DNA of 64,000 nt from Amorphochlora amoebiformis (taxonomy: Eukaryota > Cercozoa > Chlorarachniophyceae), in NCBI GenBank assembly GCA_054601695.1, contig BAAHQB010000107.1:186001-250000 (forward strand), written 5' to 3'. Positions 1 through 21,666 of this stretch are shown piece after piece. The notes beneath the pieces were generated by a model. The model worked only from the letters and a program-made list of their open reading frames with translations, was not told where the DNA came from and did not search any database. The position numbers and the translations under genes were made by a program. The number at the start of each line of letters is the position of its first letter. Positions within the stretch are counted from its first letter, which is position 1.

Positions 1-30
1 CACTTATTAAAAGAATATAACTATGTATGT

Positions 31-82
<52 letters not shown>

Positions 83-240
83 ATTTAAAATGTAACTTCC
101 TACGTATATATATACACACAATTACATATATACATATATATATACATATATATATATACATACATATATATATATATATATGTATATATTTATATGTATA
201 TATATATATATATGTATATATTTATATATTTATAATATAC

Positions 241-7088
<6,848 letters not shown>

Positions 7089-7927
7089 GGGAGCCTCGGG
7101 TGTGTGGGGTTTTGTTTGTTGGTGTGTGATTGTGTGTGTGTGTGTATTGTGTTTATTTTTTTTTTTTATGTATTTGTGTATGTATGTATATATATATATA
7201 TATATACATATATATAAATATATACATATATATAGAAAAATATGTGGATGCTTCCAGCATGTCAGAGCATATGCAATGACAAGTGTAAACACATGTACAT
7301 TCAAACCCTGGGCATTCACAACACAGACGTGTACATAAATTCTCCCGACGTGTGAGACCATGAGCACCAAAGCTTCAAGATTTCACACATACATCATCAA
7401 CAGTGAGAAGTTCACTGAGAACATGTATGCCGGCCGTGTAAATACGTACACGAGGGTACACGACCCGTAAACAAGCGTGCAGATCACACTCACGATCTTT
7501 GAGGGCACATACAAGTGGCTCTGAAAGCATGCGTTCGGGATCAAATAATACAAAGCAAGTTCGCGCGCGATATATTTCACGTTTAACGCGTGGAAATCTC
7601 GCTGTTTTTTCGGGAAATTTTAATATCTGAAAACGGGAGAGTGATATGATGGAGTTGGTGGTTACGGCACCTGGTTTAATCAGAGCTGGACGGGTGTTTC
7701 GTGAGCGTCGAAACAATCCGTCTTCGACTCTCCGCCTGGGAGATCTGGCCAGCCCACTCCAAGCCAGCGGTTTTGGTAATTTTTGATCCACCCCCCCGGG
7801 ATTCATCTGAATGGCACGGGATCCCCAGGGATTCAGTTCTGAAGCCCATGATTTGATTTTTCACAGAGAATCCCGGGATTGAAGATCTCTAAGAATCTCT
7901 CGAAAAATCCACAGATCTCCAAGTCCC
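7089..7927. promoter_or_regulatory. Divergent promoter region between genes 1 and 2
   Basis: This 839 bp head-to-head spacer lies between ATG 7088 (minus) and ATG 7928 (plus). It has a short TA/GT-rich part (7125-7240), then about 690 bp with almost no TA array and mixed, GC-richer sequence, in contrast with every intron. It presumably holds both promoters and 5' UTRs. No TATA box or initiator is convincing. A minus-strand open frame (7375-7806) lies here but shows no coding features I trust. Confidence 0.5.
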
Positions 7928-8299
7928 ATGGCCGTCGGGGTGGTCACCCCAGTCCTCTCCCTCCTAACCATAGCCTCTCTCTACCTCCCCAAAACCTCTA
8001 ATAGGGTGTTAAGGTTGAAGGGGGTACTGAGATTTAGGGGGGTACCCAGTGGGGGCTATCGCCGCTGGGGGGGGGAGACGTCCATGGGGGCAGCAAGACG
8101 TGGGGGGATGGAGTTACGGGGAGGAGGGGAAAAAAAGGGCGGGAAGAAGTGGAATTTGACGCGGGCTGTGCATGAGTTACAGGGGGCGAGGGGTCCGGAT
8201 GAGATATTGAGGTTTGTTTTAGTTTTTCCTGAATTTTTTGGATATGTGTATGTATGTTATTCTTTATATCATATTATCTGTGTGGAGATGTATATATTT

Positions 8300-8345
<46 letters not shown>

Positions 8346-8418
8346 AATATACACTGTATATTATATATATATATATATATATATATTTACATGTATATAT
8401 AAATATATAAAAAAAGAT

Positions 8419-8458
<40 letters not shown>

Positions 8459-8618
8459 CACATACATATACATGAATTTATACATATTTCTATACTCATA
8501 TATACAACGTGTTTTGGTATATACATTCATATTGTAAAGATTTGTATATAAAATCGCACATAGCGCACTCTCAAGGCATGGGTATGGAAGCACCTATAAA
8601 ATGTCCCATCTATCCCAG

Positions 8619-8704
<86 letters not shown>

Positions 8705-8748
8705 TACATATGGATTATATATATACATATATATATATATGTATGGAT

Positions 8749-8801
<53 letters not shown>

Positions 8802-9435
8802 CTCTATAATATACCTATCCTTCAAACGGGTATGCTAATGTGTTTATGTGTCAATACACGAATATTTCTATGTGTTAATGTACGAATATGTCCATGTGTT
8901 AATAACAATATGCGAATATGTTAATGTGTTAATATACGAATATTTATATGTGTCGATATACGAATATTTATGTGTTACTATACGAATATATGTTTGTGTC
9001 AATATGCGAATATATTTAGGTATCAATGTTCGAATATTTATGTGTCAATATACGAATATGTTCATGTGTTAATATTGCGAATATGTTTTTGTGTCAATAT
9101 GCGAATATGTTAATGTGTTAATATACGAATATCTATGTGTCAATATACGAATATGTTTTTGTATTAATATGCGAATATGTTTATGTGTCATATGCAAATA
9201 TGTTAATCTGTTAATATACGAAAATTTATGTGTCAATATACGAATATGTTTATGTGTTAATATGCGAATATGTTTTTGTGTCAATATGCGAATATGTTAA
9301 TGTGTTAATATACGAATATTTATGTGTCAATATACGAATATGTTTATGTGTTAATATGCGAATATGTAAATATACGATGTATTTATGTGTAAATATGCGA
9401 GTATGGTAACACGACTATAATATATTAATATATAT

Positions 9436-9503
<68 letters not shown>

Positions 9504-9642
9504 GGGTGAGGACCACTTAATGCATGTCCCGTGTCCAGGTATACATAATTTTAATATGTATATATATATGTATATATATATATATATTTATACGTACATT
9601 TTTTTATATATATATAATAAATATATATAATATATATATATA

Positions 9643-9686
<44 letters not shown>

Positions 9687-9736
9687 ATATATGTCATATG
9701 TATAACATATATAAATATAAAAATATATGTATATTA

Positions 9737-9770
<34 letters not shown>

Positions 9771-9822
9771 ACCTCCAGGGCCTCCTAAGGATATCCAAGT
9801 TCTTCATCCCTCTCTCTGGTAA

Positions 9823-9866
<44 letters not shown>

Positions 9867-10011
9867 GGACATATATATTTATATATATGTACGTATCTGT
9901 GTGTGTTAATTATATACCTATAATATGTATATATATACACACATATATATATTATATATATATATATTATATATATATATATATATATGTATGTATTTAT
10001 ATACTATATGC

Positions 10012-10066
<55 letters not shown>

Positions 10067-10078
10067 CATATATATATA

Positions 10079-10158
<80 letters not shown>

Positions 10159-10278
10159 AATATATATATATATATATAATATGTATATTATATCCAAATA
10201 CATCGTCCAAGAACAGACTCAATCTGGTAAATAGACCCATATATACTATATAATATAATATATATATATATATGTATA

Positions 10279-10309
<31 letters not shown>

Positions 10310-10449
10310 AATACATATAATATCACACAAATACAGCGGCCAAGGATAGACACAAGCTGTTTGGAGACTTTAGATATATCCATATATACATATAATATAT
10401 ATATATATATAATATATATCCATATATATACTTTTAAGATATCTATATA

Positions 10450-10506
<57 letters not shown>

Positions 10507-10796
10507 ATATATATATGTGTGTGTGTATAGCGGCCAAGGATAGACGGAAGCTTGTTCGAGAGTGTAGATATTTACATGCATGGGAACATGTCAGGAAAAT
10601 TCTCGAATCAGATGCTGCTACAAATGCTCAAATGGTGCTCTATATATGCATGTAATGTATGTAGATAGCTATATATATATATTATATATATATATATATG
10701 TATATATATGTATATATGTGTGAATCAGATGCTACTACAAATGCTCAAATGGTGCTGTATATATGCGTTGTATATAGATAGCTATATATATTATAT

Positions 10797-10850
<54 letters not shown>

Positions 10851-10968
10851 GTGTGTGTGTGTTTGTACATATGTATATATATATATATATATAATATAAT
10901 ATATATATATAAGTGTATATATATATATATATATATTTGTACCAATACATATATATATATATATGTAA

Positions 10969-11023
<55 letters not shown>

Positions 11024-11084
11024 CATATATATGTACATACTTATATGTGTGTACAGAAATATGTAAATGCATATATATATATAT

Positions 11085-11154
<70 letters not shown>

Positions 11155-11217
11155 ATACACATATTATATATATATATATATAAATGTATATTTGCATCCA
11201 TGTTTATGCATACACAC

Positions 11218-11281
<64 letters not shown>

Positions 11282-11308
11282 GTGTATATATATATGTGTA
11301 TATACGTG

Positions 11309-11347
<39 letters not shown>

Positions 11348-11455
11348 TCTTTAATATTTAATGGTAGTTACATAATATACCTTTTTAATATATAATTACA
11401 CATTACATAAAATGTTAATATAGGCGACCGACTTGCTTCTCTCCATGGCACTCCT

Positions 11456-11500
<45 letters not shown>

Positions 11501-11627
11501 TATATATATATATATATATATTTACATGTAATATTATATTTAATAACTATATATACAAATATATAAAAGCACATATAGTGATAGTGCTAATCAACAAATT
11601 TGGTAACATATATACACGTGTACATAA

Positions 11628-11666
<39 letters not shown>

Positions 11667-11906
11667 CCCCACATCTCCCTCGGAATCTCTCTTTGTGGCC
11701 TACGGCCAGGATCAGTGTTTTCTTAGGGCTATGGTTACGCTTACGGTTACGGTTACCGTTACGGTTACCGTTACGGTTACCGTTACGGTTACGGTTACAG
11801 TTACGGTTATAGTTATATATTTAAACTAAATATATATACATATATTTATATATTTATATATATATATATATATATATAATATTCTGTCACATGATACATA
11901 CTTATG

Positions 11907-11997
<91 letters not shown>

Positions 11998-12146
11998 TTT
12001 ATGTATATATATATATATATATATTTACATATATATAAATATGTATGTATATATACATATACATATATATATATATATATATATGTACATAGATGGATGA
12101 TAGTGGGATGTTGGAGGATACAGAAGCGTTATTGGACACTGCTAGG

Positions 12147-12220
<74 letters not shown>

Positions 12221-12442
12221 ATGTATGTATATATACATACATATCAAAATATATATGTATATATATAAACATACATATTTTTTGTATTTGTGTGTATGTC
12301 ATTGAATATGTACATATACCAATATACATATATATGTAACAAATATATAAATACATATATACAGATATATATATATATATATATATTAGGCGTCTATCTA
12401 GGATCTCCGATGACGAAATTCGTGACCTCGATGGGGTATTAC

Positions 12443-12510
<68 letters not shown>

Positions 12511-12592
12511 GATATATGTAACTTGTAATATGTAATATATATATATATATATAAAATACATGTATATATATATATATGTAATTTGTAATATG

Positions 12593-12628
<36 letters not shown>

Positions 12629-13189
12629 ACAGCATGTAGAGCTAGCGCGGAACTATATCTAGTTAACTACGCGGAGGCTGGCTAGACTACCGTCAGTTCC
12701 TCAGAGTATACGAGTAGTACCACAATACTCGGAACCCAGAATATTCTCGGAACCCATACGGTTCCGGAGGAAGAAAGGAAGTATCCGACTACCGCAAGAA
12801 GTTATCTATAATCATTCGTCATAATCCAAACGGACTTGAATCCAACTCTGGACTACCATCTACTATACCACTGCGCTAACAATACATATATATATATATA
12901 TTTAGGTAAATTTAAGTAACCTTGTATGGGCTTGTCGAATTCTCGGCATTGACCCCCCCGCTCTGGCACTGGAAAGAGGTCATTTATATATATATAGCAG
13001 TATATATATATATATATATGTTATATATATGTTATACATATATATAGCAGTATATATATATATATATATAATATTATTATTATATTATTATTATTAATAA
13101 TAATACTGATATTGTTATTATTATTTTTAATATTATTATCATTATTATTAGTGGTAATATTATTATTATTATTACTATATATATATACG

Positions 13190-13225
<36 letters not shown>

Positions 13226-13255
13226 AATATGCCAACTTGGCACTAGAAGAGGGTC

Positions 13256-13342
<87 letters not shown>

Positions 13343-13343
13343 G

Positions 13344-13392
<49 letters not shown>

Positions 13393-14258
13393 TACATACA
13401 TACATATATACCTATAGAGTCCCTCCTTCCCTTTCGTCTGCATCTACAGGTATTTTTCCGAACACCCTCAAACTCTCTCAGACTCTCTCGAAATCTCGAA
13501 CTCTCTCGAACTCTCTCGAACTCTCTCGAAATCTCAAACTCTCTCGAACTCCCTCGAACTCTCTCGAACTCCCTCGAACTCTCTCGAATTCTCGAACTTT
13601 CGAACTCTTTTCTCCTTCCGAATTCTCGAACCAGATAAAAGTCTCTCCCTCTTATCTGTTTCCCTCTTATCTGTTTCCCTCTTATTTGTTTCCCTCTTAT
13701 CTGTTTCCCTCTTATCTGTTTCCCGCTTATCTGATTCTCTCGAGAATTGAGAAGGTCTGTCCTCTCTCTCTAAACCTTCCCTTTCTAACTGTCTCTCTCG
13801 AGAAATCTGTATGTGTCTTTCTCTCTTTCTCTCTCTCTCTCTCGTCTCTCTCTACACGTGTCTGTTTCTCTCTACCTCTCTCGAGAAGTCTGTATGTCTC
13901 TCTCTCTCTCTCTCGTCTCTCTCTACACGTGTCTGTTTCTCTCTACCTCTCTCGAGAAGTCTGTATATATCTCTCTCTCTCTTCTCTCTCTATACACGTG
14001 TCTGTTTCTCTCTACCTCTCTCGAGAAGTCTGTATCTCTCTCTCTCTCTCGTCTCTATCTACACATGTCTGTTTCTCTCTACCTCTCTCGAGGTCTGTAT
14101 ATATATCTCTCTCTCGTCTCTCTCTATACACGTGTCTGTTTCTCTCTACCTCTCTCTAGAAGTCTGTATCTCTCTCTCTCTCTCTCTCTCCTCTCTCTCT
14201 ACACGTGTCTGTTTCTCTCTACCCCTCACTCTCTCTCGTCTCTCTCTACACGTGTCTG

Positions 14259-14291
<33 letters not shown>

Positions 14292-14834
14292 CTCTCTCTC
14301 TCGCGTCTCTCTCTACACGTGTCTGTTCTCTCTCTCTCTCTCCCTCTCGTCACGTGTCTATTTCTCTCTCTCTCTCTCTCTAAAAGTCTCTCTCCTTCAC
14401 GTGTCTATTTCTCTCTCTCTCTCTCTCTCGTTCTAAGTCTCTCTCCGTCACGTGTCTGTTTCTCTCTACCTCTCTCTCTCGCTCTCTAAAACTCTCTCTC
14501 TCTACACGTGTCTCTTTCTCTCTACCTCTCTCTCTCGCCTCTAAAAGTCTCTCTCCGTCACGTGTCTGTTTCTCTCTACCTCTCTATCTCGCTCTCTAAA
14601 ACTCTCCCTCTACACGTGTCGTTTCTCTCTACCTCTCTCTCTCGCTCTCTCTACACATGTCCGTTTATCTCTACCTCTCTCTCTCGCTCTCTAAAAGTCT
14701 CTCTCTACACGTGTCTGTTTGTCTCTACCTCTCTATTCCTCATCTACTCGAGATCAAGTCACTGGAAGAAATACAACTTACTTTATATATCATACATGTA
14801 TAGTATGTCAATATACGGAGATATGTATGTATAG

Positions 14835-14867
<33 letters not shown>

Positions 14868-15075
14868 ATGTGTATATATGTATATGTATATGTATATGTA
14901 GATATATTATATATATATATATATGTATGCATGTATATATATATATATATATAAATGTATATGTTCACATGTGTATATGTGTGTGTGTGTGTAAATATGT
15001 GTGTGTATATATATATAGTTTACACATATATACATACATATATGGAGATAGATGTAAATATAATATATATGTATA

Positions 15076-15108
<33 letters not shown>

Positions 15109-15178
15109 CGTATATAGGCATTTCCAGAGCTAGATATTGAGGAAATAAGGAGAGAAGTCCAATTTAAAACAGATGAGG

Positions 15179-15209
<31 letters not shown>

Positions 15210-15228
15210 TTATAAATATGTATAAATA

Positions 15229-15280
<52 letters not shown>

Positions 15281-15347
15281 AATATATTATATACATATGT
15301 GTGTATTGCTACACAAGCTCCATCGAAACGAAGTAGCAGTATGTACG

Positions 15348-15382
<35 letters not shown>

Positions 15383-15454
15383 TTTAATATGATGTATATC
15401 TATATACATGTATATATACGTATATTGTATTTCACACACGATATACACACATAT

Positions 15455-15498
<44 letters not shown>

Positions 15499-15567
15499 TA
15501 CTATTAGTTAAAGTTATGTGGAAAGTAATACGAAAACATAGGAAAACAGCCTGGCACTATATCTATT

Positions 15568-15610
<43 letters not shown>

Positions 15611-15716
15611 ATATAAAAATATACATATATACATATATATATATATTACTATTAGGTAAAGTTAGGTGGTAAAGTAATACGAGAACGTAGGGAAACAGCC
15701 TGGCATTATATCTATT

Positions 15717-15809
<93 letters not shown>

Positions 15810-16238
15810 CTATTAGGTAAAGTTAGGTGGTAAAGTAATACGAGAACGTAGGGAAACAGCCTGGCATTATATCTATTACAATATAATATATATATATATA
15901 TACATATATACATATATATATATATGTATATATATATATGTATATATATATTACTATTAGGTAAAGTTAGGTGGTAAAGTAATACGAGAACGTAGGAAAC
16001 AGCCTGGCATTAAATCTATTACAACATAATATACACATATACATATATACATACACATATATATATATATACATATACATACACACATATGTACATATAT
16101 ATTACTACTAGGTAAAGTTAGGTGGTAAAGTAATACGATATATATATATACTACTACTATTAGGTAAAGTTAGGTGGTAAAGTAATACGAGAACGTAGGG
16201 AAACAGCTTGGCAGACCTCCTCTAATGTACCCTTCCGG

Positions 16239-16310
<72 letters not shown>

Positions 16311-16359
16311 ATATATGTAAATAGGTAAATATATATACAATATATATATATATATATAA

Positions 16360-16418
<59 letters not shown>

Positions 16419-16482
16419 TGCATGTGTATATACATAAGATAGCCTGGCAGACCTCATATAACCTACCCTTTTGATGTAATAT

Positions 16483-16536
<54 letters not shown>

Positions 16537-16550
16537 TATGTGTATACATG

Positions 16551-16603
<53 letters not shown>

Positions 16604-16683
16604 AGGCCGGACCTATCCTGGCATTCAGGTATTATATGTATTTATAATATATATTATATACATATATGTATATACTGTTATTC

Positions 16684-16765
<82 letters not shown>

Positions 16766-16769
16766 GTAC

Positions 16770-16818
<49 letters not shown>

Positions 16819-17001
16819 CCCTATACTGGCAAGTCCTGACTTGATTAATTATTCTACTATGTAATATGTAATGCAAATATATATACAAATATATATATAT
16901 ATATATATATATGCATGTAAATATATACATATATATATATATACATATATTATTATTATGGAGATAGAATAAATAAGTATATATATATATATAGTATATC
17001 G

Positions 17002-17038
<37 letters not shown>

Positions 17039-17118
17039 TGTAAATATATACATATATATACATATATTATTATTATGGAGATAGAATAAATAAGTATATA
17101 TATATATATAGTATATCG

Positions 17119-17154
<36 letters not shown>

Positions 17155-17212
17155 GCATGTAAATATATACATATATATATATATATTATTATTATGGAGG
17201 TAGAATAAATAA

Positions 17213-17267
<55 letters not shown>

Positions 17268-17313
17268 TAGTATATCAATATATATATATATTATATATAG
17301 TATACACATGCAA

Positions 17314-17346
<33 letters not shown>

Positions 17347-17427
17347 CATATATACATGTGTGTATATATAGGTATAGTGGAAAAGAGATGGCTCCAGCAG
17401 CAATGACTCCTATAATACAAATGGTAT

Positions 17428-17460
<33 letters not shown>

Positions 17461-17468
17461 AATATATA

Positions 17469-17501
<33 letters not shown>

Positions 17502-17588
17502 AAATGTAATATGTATATGTATATATATACATAAATATATATATATATACATATATATATATATGTTTGCAAATACAACCATTTTATG

Positions 17589-17647
<59 letters not shown>

Positions 17648-17827
17648 ATATATATTTATATATCCAACAAGATATTTAAGCTTACCTACAATATATATAT
17701 ATATATATATATATATGCATATATATATATATATATATATACGCATAGGCACGCAACAAGATATATAATCTTACTGGTGTTTATTACGATTGTGCGCTAA
17801 TAAATCTATACCCCGATTCTTCTAGTG

Positions 17828-17877
<50 letters not shown>

Positions 17878-18007
17878 TATATATATATATATCTATATAT
17901 ATATATATATAGGTACGCAACAAGATATATAACCTTACTGGTGTTTATTATGATTGTGCGCTAATAAATCTATACCCCGATTCTTCTAGTGGAATGAGGT
18001 AAAGTAG

Positions 18008-18089
<82 letters not shown>

Positions 18090-18126
18090 ATGCAAATGTG
18101 TGTGTACTACTTAATGTGGAGGTAAG

Positions 18127-18202
<76 letters not shown>

Positions 18203-18309
18203 ATATAATTATATACATGTATATTATATATGTATACATATAATATACATGTTTGTTCTTATAAACCTCTACTCTGACTCTTCCAGTAGAGTTAGGAATA
18301 GTTATACAT

Positions 18310-18346
<37 letters not shown>

Positions 18347-18347
18347 C

Positions 18348-18379
<32 letters not shown>

Positions 18380-18476
18380 GTATATATGCATATATACATA
18401 TAAGCATATCATATTTTTTTAAATTATGTATGCGTATAATGTACATATAGAGAAATGTATACAGACATACAAACAT

Positions 18477-18520
<44 letters not shown>

Positions 18521-18876
18521 CAATACACATACATATAACAGATATATACATATATATATATATGTGAAAATATAATATATATATTTAATATAATTTATAT
18601 ATTTATATGCATGTATATAATATATATATATATACATATACATATATATATATATATATATTAGGTTCCACTCAGACCCAGACCAGGGTGGTATATGGTC
18701 TCACAACACTGCAGTTGTCTCTGTGGGTGACACCCGACTTTTTATTCTCCGAGAGGTATATATCTTCATATATCTATGTATAATATAACTATTCATTATT
18801 CTATATATGTATATATCTCTTTTTTTCAATCAATATGTTTCATAGGTTGCATGGCTTTGAGGGTTATGTGGCTATG

Positions 18877-18923
<47 letters not shown>

Positions 18924-19155
18924 ACATATATATGTATATATGCATGTATGTGTATTTACAAATATTATATTATAACATATATATATTTATATATATGTAT
19001 ATATATATATATCTGTATATCTATATATATATAAATATATATATATATAATATGTATATAACAATATAGAATATGTACATGGTTTATTATTATTATACAA
19101 TATATTCAAAATTGTTTTGATATCAGTGGATATATTTCGATATGAGCCACATGTT

Positions 19156-19208
<53 letters not shown>

Positions 19209-19264
19209 TTAGTGGTTAATATATTTCGATATGGAGCCATAAGAGGATACGTTACTTCTATATG

Positions 19265-19319
<55 letters not shown>

Positions 19320-19403
19320 CATATGTATATATATGTGTGTATGTATGTATATAAATAAATGTATATGTCCAAATATATATATATATATAAATATGTGTAT
19401 ATG

Positions 19404-19502
<99 letters not shown>

Positions 19503-19620
19503 AAATTATATTATTATTAATAATATATATTACATATATATATACACACACGCATAATATACATATATTCTTATAATCGTTATTATTAAAGCTATAACTA
19601 GTATTCCTATATCTGTGATA

Positions 19621-19660
<40 letters not shown>

Positions 19661-19664
19661 ATAT

Positions 19665-19697
<33 letters not shown>

Positions 19698-19888
19698 ATA
19701 TATTCAGACTTGGAAGCATGAGAAGAGGCATCACTTCTATGTGCGATCAGGAGATGTTATGGTTATATGTGTATGTATATGTATATGTATGTATATATAT
19801 ATGTATATATGTACAATATATATATATTATATGTGTATATAGTATGTATATATTGCATCACTTCTATGTGCGATCAGGAGATGTTATG

Positions 19889-19940
<52 letters not shown>

Positions 19941-20022
19941 CATATATATTATATATATATATATGTATATATATATATAGTATATATATTGCATCTTCTA
20001 TGTGCGATCAGGAGATGTTATG

Positions 20023-20074
<52 letters not shown>

Positions 20075-20366
20075 ATATATATATTATATATATATATATA
20101 TATTATATATATTGCATCACTTCTATGTGCGATCAGGAGATGTTATGGTGATATATATGTATATATATATATATATATAATATAATATATATATATATAT
20201 ATATATATAATATAATATATATATGTATGTATACATTTATAGATGTGTATATATATACTATATACTATATATTTATACATATATATCTTATGTACTATCT
20301 GTATATAAATATATATATATAATATACTAAATATTTATATGTCATATATGTGTGTCAATATGTACC

Positions 20367-20429
<63 letters not shown>

Positions 20430-20555
20430 CACACATATATATGTATATGTATTATATCTTACATTATATATAGCATTATATACATATATATATATACATA
20501 TGTATATATTAATTTGGGAATATCCGAATTTATGAATTCACCGTGGCCATGCCCA

Positions 20556-20596
<41 letters not shown>

Positions 20597-20900
20597 CGTA
20601 TATTCTAGGTGATTCTTAGAGACTGTCAAGAGAAATACCAACAAATATTAGATGTAGCAATATATAATATATCTATTTATACATATATATATATATATAT
20701 GTATACATATATTCTAGGAGATAATTAGAGATTGTTAGGAGAAATACCAACACGCCATTAGATATCGCAATGAACAAATATATATATATATATATACATA
20801 AGTATATATTTATATATATTCTAGGAGATGGTTAGAGATTGTCAGGAGAAATACCAACACGCCATTAGATATCCCAATGAACAAATACACACATATATAC

Positions 20901-20960
<60 letters not shown>

Positions 20961-21053
20961 TCTCTAGGAGATGGTTAGAGATTGTCAGGAGAAATACCAA
21001 CACGCCATTAGAACGGAAGAAAGCCACAAATTCACTCGCGAGTACATGTTATG

Positions 21054-21086
<33 letters not shown>

Positions 21087-21139
21087 GATATAAATATCTA
21101 TTTTAGTATACGTATACATATATACACAAATATGTATAC

Positions 21140-21170
<31 letters not shown>

Positions 21171-21406
21171 ATGTATATATGTATATAATTATATGTTTCT
21201 AATTGTGACTGTGTTTGCCTAAGTATATATATATATATATATATATAATAAATGTATATATATATATGTATATATGTCTATTATGGTTTACATAGAACTA
21301 TAGTTTTATATATGTGGTAATTACGAAACAAATGTATCCATATATCATACTTTGGCTACATCTACTTTTCATATATACGTATGCATGTACTTTCATAGGC
21401 ACATAC

Positions 21407-21453
<47 letters not shown>

Positions 21454-21469
21454 GTATGTATATACATTT

Positions 21470-21516
<47 letters not shown>

Positions 21517-21580
21517 CATATATACATATATACATATATATACATCTACATATACATATATACATATATATATACATATT

Positions 21581-21666
<86 letters not shown>

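Noticed and set aside
7375-7806. 143-aa minus-strand open frame between genes 1 and 2
   Set aside because: No recognisable features, overlaps the divergent promoter, and a second overlapping frame is open too. It cannot be excluded as a small gene, but I have no support.
12092-12145. Alternative gene start MDDSGML at 12092
   Set aside because: The ATG frame is the same as that of exon 9, but the in-phase chain from upstream exons enters at 12104. A separate gene start is possible but less economical.
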